A DNA stretch of 64,000 nucleotides from CBFHOS01 sp965657645 (GCA_965657645.1 CBFHOS010000001.1:124001-188000); one strand, 5' to 3'; shown: positions 34,995 to 45,160, numbered from the stretch's first letter. Notes: generated by a model from the sequence alone, not told the origin. A program made the numbers and translations.

Positions 34995-36233
34995 CTAGGT
35001 CTTGCGCGGCATTAACCATAATCCAGCAATCAATAGCACTATCACCACCGCCATTCCGGCGCGTTCGGTGGCGAAAAGCGTGACCAATAATCCATAGCAT
35101 AATGGCCCGACAAAGCTCGTGGCCTTTCCCGATAGCATCATCAGGCCGAATAGACTGGCCCGCTGGTCCTCTGGGGCACGTCGGGCGACAAATACGCGTG
35201 ACGATGATTGCAGTGGGCCGATAAAGATCCCGAGCAGCGCACCGGCAATCCAGAAGATCATTTCATTTGGCGCGATGATCGCCGCACTGCCCAAAATAAT
35301 CAGGGCAACGAGGCTAATCCGAATAACCCAGATCGAGCCGAATTTATCATCTGCCCAACCGCTGATCGCGGCGCCCAGTCCGGCGGTGATGTTCAACAGA
35401 ATGCCAAAAATCAAAACCATTGTCTGGGTAAAGCCAAAGATCTTTGCGGCATAAATTCCGCCAAAGGCAAATAACGTGATTAGCCCATCGGTAAATAGCA
35501 TTCTGGCGATTAAAAACCGCACCATCCCGGGTATGGCCGCCGCTGTCCGCAGGCTGATTTTTAGCTCATCCCAGAACCGGCCAGATGTTTTTACCGGTGC
35601 TGGCTTTGGTACAAACAAGAATAACGGCAAGGCAAAAACGGCAAACCATAGCGCCGCAAAAACCATCGTTATCCGAATATGTTCGGCCGAGGCTTTATCA
35701 AGACCAAATGGTGGGTTCTCCGGCATTACAAAAAGAGCAAGAACAATGGCCAGCGCCACAATCGCGCCAGCATAACCAAATCCCCAAGCCATGCCTGAAA
35801 CGCGTCCATATTCTTGGGGGCGGGCAATTCCGGGCAATAACGCATTATAAAAAACGAAGCTGATCTCCATCATGAAAATGGAAATGAAAGACAATAGAAT
35901 GGCGAGGATGGCAAAGGATGGGTCTGGCTTGATAAGCCATAATAGCCCGGTCGCCACCACCCCGCCGATTGTGACAATTGCAAGCAGGGTTTTGCTGGCC
36001 CCACGGCGATCCGCTATTTTGCCAAGAAATGGCGCGGCAATGGCAACCATAAGAGAGGCCGCGGCGGTTAACCAGGCCCACGCCGCCGACCCGCCATCGG
36101 GCATCACTGTGGTTGCAAAATATACCGAGAAAATGAATGTCGCATGGAGCGTGGGAACAGGTGAACTCGCCCAATCAAAAGCCCCCCATGACAGAACGGC
36201 TTTGTTGTTGCGGACGGGGTTTTGCGTACTCAT
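34995..36233 (-). CDS. MFS transporter, UMF1 (Atg22-like) family
   Basis: This is a 12-helix inner-membrane transporter of 412 residues. The N-terminus SWGAFDWASSPVPTLHATFIFSVYFAT matches the UMF1 family's YDWANS-type start, and GKIADRRG is the MFS loop 2-3 motif. It resembles the yeast vacuole effluxer Atg22, which exports amino acids; the bacterial substrate is unknown. ATG 36233 is chosen over GTG 36236. It is divergent from the sugar transferase gene, with a near-perfect palindrome in between. Confidence 0.87.
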   Translation of the reverse strand: MSTQNPVRNNKAVLSWGAFDWASSPVPTLHATFIFSVYFATTVMPDGGSAAWAWLTAAASLMVAIAAPFLGKIADRRGASKTLLAIVTIGGVVATGLLWLIKPDPSFAILAILLSFISIFMMEISFVFYNALLPGIARPQEYGRVSGMAWGFGYAGAIVALAIVLALFVMPENPPFGLDKASAEHIRITMVFAALWFAVFALPLFLFVPKPAPVKTSGRFWDELKISLRTAAAIPGMVRFLIARMLFTDGLITLFAFGGIYAAKIFGFTQTMVLIFGILLNITAGLGAAISGWADDKFGSIWVIRISLVALIILGSAAIIAPNEMIFWIAGALLGIFIGPLQSSSRVFVARRAPEDQRASLFGLMMLSGKATSFVGPLCYGLLVTLFATERAGMAVVIVLLIAGLWLMPRKT

Positions 36234-36279
36234 CACTCAATCCATATACTTCATTGTGGCGCGTAAGTGTTAATTATGG

Positions 36280-36299
36280 CATGAAAAACGTTGTTCATG
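36280..36299. promoter_or_regulatory. 20-bp near-perfect palindrome, possible operator
   Basis: CATGAAAAACGTTGTTCATG reads the same on both strands except at one position pair. It lies in the 153-bp gap between the divergent MFS transporter and sugar transferase genes, 47 bp upstream of the MFS start. Size and symmetry fit a dimeric repressor site. No regulator is adjacent. Confidence 0.45.
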
Positions 36300-36386
36300 A
36301 CTATAGTTTCTAATATTGATTTTTCGGGATGCCAGACCGGTGCCCCGACACGCGCTAAACACGGGTAATAGAGGCACTATCAATCG

Positions 36387-37709
36387 ATGTCTGTTCAAAG
36401 CGAACAAAGCAAGCGTGACGATTGGACCAAACGGGCCAATCAAACCCACCGCCGCGCCACAAGCCGTCGTCGCTCGATGGTGCTGGTTGCGTTGGGATCT
36501 CTCGCTGTGTTTGCTATATTGCAATGGCTTACGATTGTAGTGTTGCGGCGTGATATGGAGCTGACTTTACCTGAAACGATCCAGAATTCTGCTCTATTAT
36601 TGACCGGCGCGTTTCTGTTGACGCAATTCATCGGTTATCGGATGGCCAGTGTTTCTACTTATCGGGTGGGCGGACAGATTTTGCCGATCTGGTCTATGCT
36701 GGTATTGATCGCGATGGCATTTCTGTTGCTATTCCGATTTGATTATTCGATCCAGTTTTTTGTTATCACATTTCTAACAGGAACGATTTGCCTTAGCTGG
36801 TTTGCGGTAAATCTGGTGAAACGCCACAGCCAGAATGTTGCCCTTCCCGGGGCGTTATTGACTGATGATTTGGCCGGCTTTGCGACCAGTAAAGTCGTTA
36901 ATTTCATCTCGCTTAGGTCGCCAAATCTGCCCGAAACGCCGGTTGATATCATTGCCGTTGATCAGGACCATATGAAGGACCCTAGTTGGACACCTTTCTT
37001 GTCATGGTGTTTGATTAATGCGGTACCGGTGGTGCCCCTACAGGAATATATCGAACGCCATACCGGCCGCATTGATTCAGCCCGCTTTATCCCCAGTGAC
37101 ATGCTTAAAACCAGCATTGCGCCGTCTTACATGTCGGTTAAACGGTTAGCCGATATTGTAATATCTATAATGGCGTTGATCTTGTTGTGTCTTCCTATGC
37201 TTGTCATAGCGATCATTATCCGTCTTGGATCATCGGGTCCGGCGCTCTTTACCCAGCGGCGTCTTGGCCGTGGTGGGCGTCCATTTACGATCTATAAATT
37301 TCGGTCAATGACAAATGATGCCGAGGCCAAAGGTGCACAATTTGCACGTTCACAAGATGCGCGTGTTACCGGCATTGGCAAATTCATCCGCAAATCCCGG
37401 ATTGATGAACTGCCCCAATTATATAATGTGATTATCGGTGATATGAGCCTGATTGGACCGCGCCCTGAACAGGTCGATTTGATGGATCAATTGGTCAAGG
37501 AAATTCCGCTATTTCCCCTGCGCCACTCGGTTCGGCCCGGCATCACCGGCTGGGCGCAAGTGTGCCAAGGGTACGCCGATGACGTCGAGAGCACCCGCCT
37601 TAAGATTGAATATGATCTGTTCTATATCAAGAATGTATCGCTGTTGCTCGATTTGAACATCGTGCTCCGGACAATAAAGATTATCTTATCTGGCTTTGGT
37701 GCCCGTTAG
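36387..37709 (+). CDS. Polyprenyl-phosphate sugar-1-phosphate transferase
   Basis: It starts a surface glycan by moving a sugar phosphate onto undecaprenyl phosphate. The 440-residue protein has about five N-terminal membrane helices, a middle domain, and the bacterial sugar-transferase domain from about residue 250: KRLADIVISIMAL, YKFRSMTNDAE, the IDELPQLYNVIIGDMSLIGPRPE catalytic motif, and PGITGWAQVCQGYA. It resembles WcaJ/WbaP. Start is ATG 36387. Its sugar cannot be named from sequence, but UDP-glucose, UDP-glucuronate and possibly UDP-diacetamido-sugar genes lie within 10 kb. Confidence 0.92.
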   Translation: MSVQSEQSKRDDWTKRANQTHRRATSRRRSMVLVALGSLAVFAILQWLTIVVLRRDMELTLPETIQNSALLLTGAFLLTQFIGYRMASVSTYRVGGQILPIWSMLVLIAMAFLLLFRFDYSIQFFVITFLTGTICLSWFAVNLVKRHSQNVALPGALLTDDLAGFATSKVVNFISLRSPNLPETPVDIIAVDQDHMKDPSWTPFLSWCLINAVPVVPLQEYIERHTGRIDSARFIPSDMLKTSIAPSYMSVKRLADIVISIMALILLCLPMLVIAIIIRLGSSGPALFTQRRLGRGGRPFTIYKFRSMTNDAEAKGAQFARSQDARVTGIGKFIRKSRIDELPQLYNVIIGDMSLIGPRPEQVDLMDQLVKEIPLFPLRHSVRPGITGWAQVCQGYADDVESTRLKIEYDLFYIKNVSLLLDLNIVLRTIKIILSGFGAR

Positions 37710-37734
37710 AACGTTTCCGATAGAACGGATCAGG

Positions 37735-38256
37735 CTAAAACTCATATTGCTGGAGTGCCAGAACGGGGCAATCTAGGCGTTTCCGGCCATTCAATCCGGT
37801 TAATTCGATAATGCAAACAGCCCCAGCAAGGATGCCGCCTGCCTTGGCCACTAGCTTTGCCGAGGCATCAAGCGTGCCACCGGTTGCCAATAAATCATCA
37901 CAGAGCACAATGCGCTTGCCGGCAAGCTGGCGATGGGCCTGAAGCGATAGCCGCGCCTCGCCATATTCCAGCGCATAGGATTGCTCAAACACTTCGCCGG
38001 GCAATTTACCCGCCTTGCGGACCATCACCGCGCCACAATCCAATCCCATTGCCAATGGTAGCGCAAAGAGAAACCCGCGCGCATCGATACCGGCGATAAT
38101 ATCAGGGGCGAGCGGTTTGGTAATCCGCGCCAGCTCGTCCATCGCTTGTTTGACAATCACCCGATCCTCTAGGATCGGGCTAATATCATAAAAGGTAATG
38201 CCCTCTTTCGGAAAGCCCGGTGTTTTTGAAATATGTGGATCGAGATCAAACGCCAT
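37735..38256 (-). CDS. apt: adenine phosphoribosyltransferase
   Basis: It salvages adenine to AMP with PRPP. The 173-residue protein has FPKEGITFYDISPIL at the start and the PRPP-binding VLCDDLLATGGTLDA loop; GIDARGFLF is also conserved. Start ATG 38256 overlaps the end of glcB by 11 bp, so it is probably expressed with it. Confidence 0.96.
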   Translation of the reverse strand: MAFDLDPHISKTPGFPKEGITFYDISPILEDRVIVKQAMDELARITKPLAPDIIAGIDARGFLFALPLAMGLDCGAVMVRKAGKLPGEVFEQSYALEYGEARLSLQAHRQLAGKRIVLCDDLLATGGTLDASAKLVAKAGGILAGAVCIIELTGLNGRKRLDCPVLALQQYEF

Positions 38257-40423
38257 TGGCCGCTTTCTTTTCTAGGCGGCGTTTGTGCAAGATAGGCTCG
38301 GTATAGCCTGATGGCTGGGCCTTGCCGGCGAACACCAGATCACAGGCCGCTTGAAACGCAATTGATTTATCAAAATCAGGTGCCATTGCCTCATAGGCGG
38401 GATCACCTGCATTTTGTTGATCAACAACGCTGGCCATTTCCTGCATGACTGACATCACAAGGTCGCTGGTGCAGATACCGTGATGCAGCCAATTGGCGAT
38501 ATGCTGGGATGAAATACGCAAGGTCGCGCGGTCTTCCATCAATCCGACACCATGAATATCGGGAACCTTGGAACAGCCAACGCCCTGATCGACCCAGCGC
38601 ACAACATAGCCAAGAATGCCTTGGGCGTTATTGCGCAATTCGGCAAGGATATCTTCATGTGACCAGTTCGGCCGTGTTGTCGTTGGAATTGACAGAATAT
38701 CACGGCGCTCGGCATGCGGGCGTTTGGCGATGCGGGCCTGTTCTTCGCCAACATTGACCATATGATAATGCAACGCGTGCAAGGTGGCGGCGGTTGGTGA
38801 TGGCACCCATGCACAATTAGCCCCGGATTTAGGGTGGCCAATTTTCTGTGTCATCATTGCCGACATAAGATCAGGCATTGCCCACATGCCCTTGCCGATC
38901 TGGGCACGACCGGCCAAACCACATTCAAGCCCTACATCAACATTCCAGTTTTCATAAGCATCAATCCATGTCGCGGCCTTCATGTCACCTTTGCGGATCA
39001 TTGGACCGGCTTCCATTGATGTATGCATTTCATCGCCGGTGCGATCTAGGAAACCGGTATTGATAAAGACGACGCGGTGCTGGGCGGCACGGATACATTC
39101 TTTCAGATTAATCGTGGTGCGGCGTTCTTCATCCATGATGCCGATCTTGATGGTGTTTGGCGCTAGTCCCAAAAGACCCTCAACAGCGGCAAAAATCTGG
39201 TCAGTGAATTTCACCTCATCGGGGCCATGCATCTTTGGCTTGACGATATAAACCGAGCCAGTCCGCGAATTGCGTTTTGCTTTAAGGTCACTGAGCGCAC
39301 CGGTGACAGTCATAAAGGCGTCCATAATGCCTTCAGGAATTTCACTACCATCGGCCAAAAGGATGGCTGGATTGGTCATCAGATGCCCGACATTGCGCAC
39401 CAACATTACCGCCCGACCATGCAGTGAGGCTGGTGATCCATCCGCTGCAATATAGCTGACATCGCTAGCTAGCTTTCGGGTAACCATGCGGCCATTTTTC
39501 TCAAATTCATCAACTAGATCGCCGCGCATCAAACCAGCCCAATTGCGATAGGCAAGGACCTTGTCTTCGGCGTCAACGGTGGCAACCGAATCTTCACAAT
39601 CCATGATGCTGGAAAGGGCAGATTCGCCAATCACATCATTAATACCAGCCGCATCGAGCGCACCAATGACGCCGTCGCGGTTAATGATGATTTGAAAATG
39701 CAGGCCGTTATTGGCAAGGATTACCAAACTAGGGTTCGCCGGATCACCATTGTAACCAGAGAACTGCGCTGAATTGGCTAGCGTTGTACTATTAGAGCCA
39801 GAACCAGAATTAAGGCTGATGCTCAACGCGCCATTCTCGACGGATAATTGTTGGACATCGGTCCAAGACCCGCTGGCAAGGGGGACGGCATCATCAAGAA
39901 CGCCTCTTACATAGGCGATAACTTTTTCGCCCCGAACGGGATTATACCCCCCTTGGCGTCCGGCACCGTCATCTTCTGCAATAACATCAGTGCCATATAG
40001 CGCATCATACAGGCTACCAAAGCGGGCATTGGCGGCGTTTAGGGCATAGCGCGCATTGGTGATTGGCACGACCAATTGAGGCCCAGCGATTTTGGCGATC
40101 TCGTCATCTACGTTTTCGGTCTGAACGCTGAAGGCTGGTCCTTCTTCAACCAGATAGCCGATATCCTTTAAGAATGCCTCATAGGCGTCCTGATCAATAG
40201 CACCACCAGCATTTTCCCGATGCCACGCGTTAATCTTTTCCTGTAAGTCGGCACGGATAGCCAACAAGTCGCGATTGATCGGGGCCAATTCGTGAACCGC
40301 CGCATCAAAGCCAGCCCAAAATGCATCGGGGCTAATGTCAGACCCCGTCAGCAATTCGGTGTTGACGAAATCCAGCATCTGTTGATTGATCGACAAATTG
40401 CCAAGCTTAATCATCGCGGGCAT
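38246..40423 (-). CDS. glcB: malate synthase G
   Basis: It condenses glyoxylate with acetyl-CoA to malate, in the glyoxylate bypass or glycolate use. The 725-residue length is that of the monomeric G isoform. Diagnostic parts are the ALNAANARFGSLYDALYGTDV stretch, ESALSSIMDCEDSVA (acidic metal site), TRKL and the catalytic NTGFLDRTGDEMHTSMEAGP. Start ATG 40423 has GGAGAT upstream. Isocitrate lyase and glycolate genes are not in the window. Confidence 0.97.
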   Translation of the reverse strand: MPAMIKLGNLSINQQMLDFVNTELLTGSDISPDAFWAGFDAAVHELAPINRDLLAIRADLQEKINAWHRENAGGAIDQDAYEAFLKDIGYLVEEGPAFSVQTENVDDEIAKIAGPQLVVPITNARYALNAANARFGSLYDALYGTDVIAEDDGAGRQGGYNPVRGEKVIAYVRGVLDDAVPLASGSWTDVQQLSVENGALSISLNSGSGSNSTTLANSAQFSGYNGDPANPSLVILANNGLHFQIIINRDGVIGALDAAGINDVIGESALSSIMDCEDSVATVDAEDKVLAYRNWAGLMRGDLVDEFEKNGRMVTRKLASDVSYIAADGSPASLHGRAVMLVRNVGHLMTNPAILLADGSEIPEGIMDAFMTVTGALSDLKAKRNSRTGSVYIVKPKMHGPDEVKFTDQIFAAVEGLLGLAPNTIKIGIMDEERRTTINLKECIRAAQHRVVFINTGFLDRTGDEMHTSMEAGPMIRKGDMKAATWIDAYENWNVDVGLECGLAGRAQIGKGMWAMPDLMSAMMTQKIGHPKSGANCAWVPSPTAATLHALHYHMVNVGEEQARIAKRPHAERRDILSIPTTTRPNWSHEDILAELRNNAQGILGYVVRWVDQGVGCSKVPDIHGVGLMEDRATLRISSQHIANWLHHGICTSDLVMSVMQEMASVVDQQNAGDPAYEAMAPDFDKSIAFQAACDLVFAGKAQPSGYTEPILHKRRLEKKAANGV

Positions 40424-40530
40424 CAGGTATCTCCAAATATGGTTAGGGCTAGCAATAGAATAGCCTATTTGAGCTAATCAATATTGCCGCATTTAATCAA
40501 TGGTTAAACCTGTTTATTTGTCGCAATGAC

Positions 40531-41916
40531 TTATGAAAACTGCCACTTTATCCCGGCTTGCTCAAGCGCGGTTTCCATTTCGGTAATAAGACGTTTTAGC
40601 GCGGCCGGGTTATCAGCCTCAGCTCTGGCAACAAGGGCGGCCTCGGTGTTAGAGGCGCGTACCAGCCACCATCCTTCATCATCACGCACACGAACGCCAT
40701 CAATTAGCGATGTTTGATCGGTCCCGCGCTGGGACAATACATAAGCGGAAAGACGCTCCATCACGCCAAATTTGACCTCGTCATCACACTGAATATGCAA
40801 CTCTGGGGTGGCGTGCTGAACCGGAAGCTGGTCCATATAATCGGTGATCGATACACCGCTCTTATGCATCTGGCTAATCACCCGAATACCGACATAGAGC
40901 GCATCGTCAAAACCGTAATATTGATCGGCAATAAAGATATGTCCGGACATTTCGCCAGCCATTGGCGCGCCGATTTCCTTCATCCGTTTTTTCATATGGC
41001 TATGGCCGGTTTTCCAAATCTGGGCCTCGGCGCCACTAGCGGTAATTTGTTGCATCGCGACATCGGATGATTTCACATCCAGAATAATCGGCTTGCCGGG
41101 GTTACGGCTGGCAACATCCTTGGCCAAATAGGCGGTTAGAATATCACCGGGGACCATCCGGCCTTTGGCATCAATTATACCGATACGATCACCATCACCG
41201 TCAAACCCAATACCCAGATCCGCACTCTTGCTAGCCACGGCTTTGCGCAGGATTTCGAGCGTTTCAGGATCAACTGGATTGGGATGATGGTTGGGGAAGG
41301 TGCCATCGATCTCTTCAAACATCACACTGTGGGTGCCGCTAAGGCGCGCTACCATGGCGGCGGTCGCGGGGCCGCTGGCGCCATTGCCACAATCCCAGAT
41401 TACCGACACATCACCAACATCAGCGTCTTTTGTGAGGCGCGCTACATAATCGTCAAAAATCGATTTTGTGATGGCACTGCCACCGGCCTTTTTGGCAATA
41501 CCGGCTTTACTCATCGCGCCGAGTTCATCGATATCTGGACCAAAGAATGACGCGTTATCCATAACCATCTTAAAGCCATTATGGGTTGGCGGATTATGGC
41601 TACCTGTTACCTGAATGGCGCCATCCGTTTGCAACAAAACATTGGCAAAATACAGCATTGGCGTTGGCCCACAGCCAATATCAAAGACCTCGGCCCCACC
41701 ATCAACAAGTCCGGCAATCAATGCCTCGGCCAGCGCCGGTGAAGAGATCCGTCCATCGCGACCAACGGCGACTTTGTTGCCAAGATTACGTTTCGCCAGA
41801 ATAGCGGCAAAACTGCGCCCGATGGCTTTGGCATCATCAATGGTCAGGGTTTGCTGGTAAATCCCGCGAATGTCATAGGCGCGCAGAATCGTTGGGTGAA
41901 ATTCATGTTGTTCCAT
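40531..41916 (-). CDS. Phosphomannomutase/phosphoglucomutase
   Basis: It interconverts hexose 6- and 1-phosphates for surface sugar synthesis. The 461-residue alpha-phosphohexomutase has the phosphoserine loop VTGSHNPPTHNGFKM (Ser106), the metal loop GFDGDGDRIG, GEMSGHIF for sugar recognition, and the C-terminal phosphate loop RASNTEAAL. It resembles AlgC. Start ATG 41916 overlaps the galU stop by one base (TAATG), so galU and this mutase form an operon feeding UDP-glucose. Confidence 0.94.
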   Translation of the reverse strand: MEQHEFHPTILRAYDIRGIYQQTLTIDDAKAIGRSFAAILAKRNLGNKVAVGRDGRISSPALAEALIAGLVDGGAEVFDIGCGPTPMLYFANVLLQTDGAIQVTGSHNPPTHNGFKMVMDNASFFGPDIDELGAMSKAGIAKKAGGSAITKSIFDDYVARLTKDADVGDVSVIWDCGNGASGPATAAMVARLSGTHSVMFEEIDGTFPNHHPNPVDPETLEILRKAVASKSADLGIGFDGDGDRIGIIDAKGRMVPGDILTAYLAKDVASRNPGKPIILDVKSSDVAMQQITASGAEAQIWKTGHSHMKKRMKEIGAPMAGEMSGHIFIADQYYGFDDALYVGIRVISQMHKSGVSITDYMDQLPVQHATPELHIQCDDEVKFGVMERLSAYVLSQRGTDQTSLIDGVRVRDDEGWWLVRASNTEAALVARAEADNPAALKRLITEMETALEQAGIKWQFS

Positions 41917-42767
41917 TAAACCCTCTTGGAAATCCAGTCGCGCAATCCATCGGACATGTCAGGGTGGTTAAGACCAAAAGCAAGATTGGCCTGCAAAAAG
42001 CCTAATTTGGATCCGCAATCAAACCGCTCTCCGGAAAAGCGCACACCGTGGAATGGCGCGCCACCAATTTGTTTTGCCAGCGCATCGGTCAATTGAATTT
42101 CATTGCTGGCCCCGCGCTCTTGATGGGTTAGCGCATCAAATACTGTTGGCTGGATAATATAGCGGCCAACCACGGCGATGTTGGATGGGGCATCTTCTGG
42201 CTTTGGCTTTTCAACCAACCCCTTCACCTCGACTAAATGGCCATTATCCGCGCCGGGAGTAACGATACCATAAGATCCGGTTTGCGCATTTGGCACATCC
42301 ATGACCGCAACCATATTGCCGCCCTGATAGGCATCGACCATCTCACCAAGACAGCCTTTGCCGAGGATTAAGTCATCGGCCAACAAGATTGCCACTGGTT
42401 CGTTCTGGGCAAATTGGCGGGCACACCATACCGCATGGCCAAGACCGGCGGGTTCTTGCTGGCGAACATAGACCACGGATCCGGGATCTTTGACCATGTC
42501 GTGAATGGTTGCCAGCGCATCGTCCTTACCAAGACTTTTTAAGGTGGCATCAAGCTCGAACGAATGATCGAAATGATCTTCGATGGCGGTTTTATTCCGG
42601 CCGGTCACAAAAATGAATTCTTCGATACCGGCGGCGGCGGCTTCTTCGACGGCATATTGAATGAGTGGTTTATCGACAACAGGCAGCATTTCTTTCGGCA
42701 GCGCCTTGGTCGCTGGAAGGAATCTGGTTCCTAATCCACCTACTGGGAAAATCGCTTTTTTTATCAT
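41916..42767 (-). CDS. galU: UTP-glucose-1-phosphate uridylyltransferase
   Basis: It makes UDP-glucose from UTP and glucose 1-phosphate. The 283-residue protein has the nucleotide-binding GGLGTRFLPATKALPKEM start, KPLIQYAVEEA, LLADDLIL and GLVEKPKPEDAPSN. Start is ATG 42767. It is the first gene of an operon with the phosphohexomutase and divergent from gmhA-ugd; together galU and ugd would give UDP-glucuronate. Confidence 0.97.
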   Translation of the reverse strand: MIKKAIFPVGGLGTRFLPATKALPKEMLPVVDKPLIQYAVEEAAAAGIEEFIFVTGRNKTAIEDHFDHSFELDATLKSLGKDDALATIHDMVKDPGSVVYVRQQEPAGLGHAVWCARQFAQNEPVAILLADDLILGKGCLGEMVDAYQGGNMVAVMDVPNAQTGSYGIVTPGADNGHLVEVKGLVEKPKPEDAPSNIAVVGRYIIQPTVFDALTHQERGASNEIQLTDALAKQIGGAPFHGVRFSGERFDCGSKLGFLQANLAFGLNHPDMSDGLRDWISKRV

Positions 42768-42857
42768 CCGATCGACCTTCCGATTGCATGTTCTGTTGAA
42801 TAATATGACTTAACGGTACATAAAGGGCTGGTCAAGAACGCAACGCAAGAGGGATTG

Positions 42858-43454
42858 ATGAAAGCAGAATTGCTAAGCCAGATCGAAACCACTCTTAATA
42901 TATCAGCAGATGTGAAGCGGGCAACCGCGGCGCAATGTAGTGCGGCTGCACTTAGTGCGGCGCAGATGATCGCCCAATCGCTTGGCAATGGCGGTAAGCT
43001 GATGCTGTGCGGTAATGGTGGATCAGCCGGCGATTGCCAGCATATTGCGGCAGAATTTACGGCTACTTTGGATCACCAGCGCCCCCGTCCCGGTTTGGCG
43101 GCATTGGCTCTTACCACGGATACGTCTTTTATTACCGCCTATGCGAATGATTTTGGCTTTGAGGGTGTGTTTGCCCGTCAGGTTCAAGCGCTGGGCCGGG
43201 CTGGTGATGTGCTTATTGGTATCTCCACTAGTGGCACCTCTAAAAACGTTGTTGCCGCCATCGAACAGGCTACATCGATGGACATAAAGACAATTGCGCT
43301 GACCGGCTCATCTGGTGGTACATTAGCGGGAATTGCCGATCTGTTGATCGCCGTTCCAAGCGACAAGACCATGCATATACAAGAAGGCCATATTGCGCTT
43401 GGTCATGTGATTACCGCCGCTGTCGAGCAGATGATCGCCGGACCAACCGAATAA
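42858..43454 (+). CDS. gmhA: phosphoheptose isomerase (SIS domain)
   Basis: It converts sedoheptulose 7-phosphate to glycero-manno-heptose 7-phosphate for lipopolysaccharide core. The 198-residue SIS protein has LCGNGGSAGDCQHIAAEF, ISTSGTSKNVVAAIE and the C-terminal QEGHIALGHVITAAVE with metal/catalytic His and Glu. ATG 42858 follows AGAGGGA. gmhB lies 9 kb away in the same window, supporting a heptose role. It is 23 bp upstream of ugd. Confidence 0.93.
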   Translation: MKAELLSQIETTLNISADVKRATAAQCSAAALSAAQMIAQSLGNGGKLMLCGNGGSAGDCQHIAAEFTATLDHQRPRPGLAALALTTDTSFITAYANDFGFEGVFARQVQALGRAGDVLIGISTSGTSKNVVAAIEQATSMDIKTIALTGSSGGTLAGIADLLIAVPSDKTMHIQEGHIALGHVITAAVEQMIAGPTE

Positions 43455-43477
43455 GGCGTAGTTAAAGGAATAGAATT

Positions 43478-44782
43478 GTGAATATTGCAGTTATTGGTAC
43501 TGGATATGTTGGCCTTGTTTCGGGAACTTGTTTTTCCGAATTCGGCTTCAACGTCACCTGCGTTGACACAGATAAAAGCAAAATAGACAAAATTGTTGCC
43601 GGTGAAATGCCAATTTACGAACCGGGCCTAGATGATCTTGTGGCGCGTAATATCAGCGCTGGCAGGCTCCATTTCACAACTGATCTAGGACCAGCGGTTG
43701 CCGCTGCGGATGCTGTTTTTATCGCGGTTGGTACGCCGGCGCGGCGTGGTGATGGCCATGCTGATTTGTCATTTGTCTATGCGGTGGCGGAGCAGGTTTC
43801 GGCGCATCTGACCGATTATACAGTTGTTGTGACCAAATCGACGGTACCGGTCGGCACTGGCCGCGAGGTTGCCGCCATCATTAGCCAGCATAATGCCACG
43901 GCCGATTTTGACGTGGTTTCCAACCCTGAATTCCTGCGTGAGGGCGCGGCGATCAGTGACTTTATGCGTCCTGACCGTGTTGTTGTCGGTACCAATAGTG
44001 ACCGGGCCAAAACCGTTATGCGGGCGTTGTACCGGCCATTATTCCTGATCGAAACGCCGATTTTATTCACCAGTCTGGAAACATCGGAATTGATAAAATA
44101 TGCCAGTAACGCATTTTTGGCGGTGAAGATTTCCTATATCAACCAGATTGCTGATCTATGTGAAAAGGTCGGCGCGGATGTTCATGATGTGGCCAAGGGC
44201 ATGGGGCTGGACAAGCGTATTGGCGCAAAATTCCTGCATCCGGGGCCGGGCTATGGCGGTTCATGTTTTCCAAAGGACACGCTGGCATTGGTTAAAACCG
44301 CCCAGGATTATGACACGAGCGTTGGCATTGTGGACGAGGTGGCGCGCTATAATGACGAGCGCAAACTATCCATGGTCCAGCGGGTAATTGCGGCAATGGG
44401 CGGCGATGTAACCGGCAAAAAGATTGCTATTCTTGGGCTTGCCTTCAAACCGGAAACTGATGATATGCGGGATAGTCCGGCTCTTGAAATTGTGCCTGGT
44501 CTAGTGGCGGCGGGGGCGATTGTCTCGGCCTATGATCCAAAGGCGATGGACGAGGCACAGCCGCTTTTACCGGCGGCAACAAATTTCGCCACAGATGCAA
44601 AGGATTGTATCAATGGCGCCGATGCCAGTGTTGTGGTTACTGAGTGGAACGAATTTAGAGCCCTCACCGCGGTGCATTTTCTCGATGCTATGACGGGTAC
44701 GGTATTGGTCGATCTGCGCAATGTTTATGCACCCGACGATATGCGCGCCGCCGGTCTGGATTACTCCTCAATTGGCCGTTAA
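43478..44782 (+). CDS. ugd: UDP-glucose 6-dehydrogenase
   Basis: It oxidises UDP-glucose to UDP-glucuronate with two NAD+. The 434-residue protein has the Rossmann start MNIAVIGTGYVGLVSGTCF, EFLREGAAISDFMRPDRVV, and the catalytic cysteine motif GYGGSCFPKDTLAL. It starts with GTG at 43478, preceded by AAAGGA at good spacing; no nearby ATG fits. It follows gmhA closely. Some homologues act on UDP-GlcNAc or UDP-ManNAc, but this sequence looks like the glucose type. Confidence 0.94.
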   Translation: MNIAVIGTGYVGLVSGTCFSEFGFNVTCVDTDKSKIDKIVAGEMPIYEPGLDDLVARNISAGRLHFTTDLGPAVAAADAVFIAVGTPARRGDGHADLSFVYAVAEQVSAHLTDYTVVVTKSTVPVGTGREVAAIISQHNATADFDVVSNPEFLREGAAISDFMRPDRVVVGTNSDRAKTVMRALYRPLFLIETPILFTSLETSELIKYASNAFLAVKISYINQIADLCEKVGADVHDVAKGMGLDKRIGAKFLHPGPGYGGSCFPKDTLALVKTAQDYDTSVGIVDEVARYNDERKLSMVQRVIAAMGGDVTGKKIAILGLAFKPETDDMRDSPALEIVPGLVAAGAIVSAYDPKAMDEAQPLLPAATNFATDAKDCINGADASVVVTEWNEFRALTAVHFLDAMTGTVLVDLRNVYAPDDMRAAGLDYSSIGR

Positions 44783-44958
44783 TGACCATTGTCGTCTAGC
44801 ATCCTTAACGAATGGTAGATGATGGCATTTCTGTCACGCACATATTGATCAATCCGCTGGGGGCTGCGGCGCTTTTGCTATAGGGCATGCGGATAGGCCG
44901 GCACAACGCCGTATCCCCTAAAAAAAGGGTATTTATATCCACATATTTAAAGAGAAAA
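44783..44958. other. Non-coding stretch between ugd and tRNA-Gly
   Basis: No reading frame of note is seen here. A short CCCCT-A-run-AGGG fold (about 44925-44940) is possible but lacks a T-run on either strand. The further 45034-45160 gap beyond the tRNA also shows nothing recognisable apart from the presumed tRNA promoter. Confidence 0.4.
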
Positions 44959-45033
44959 TGGAGCGGGTGATGAGATTCGAACTCACGACCCCAACCTTGG
45001 CAAGGTTGTGCTCTACCACTGAGCTACACCCGC
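44959..45033 (-). tRNA. tRNA-Gly (anticodon GCC)
   Basis: A complete cloverleaf on the minus strand: acceptor GCGGGTG/CACCCGC, D-arm GCTCAGTGGTAGAGC, anticodon stem CAACC/GGTTG with loop TTGCCAA (GCC), variable GGGTC, T-arm GTGAG-TTCGAAT-CTCAT, discriminator T and an encoded CCA (44959-44961). Confidence 0.98.
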
Positions 45034-45160
45034 GTTTGGTCTAGTTACTAGACCATAGCGATCCGCTGAGGGACTGTATAATCCAAGCGTCCGACCCTTG
45101 CAAGTGTCAAATTGCGGGTAATGGCTGAATTTATTGGGGTGCTGGTATCTGGGATAGTGG

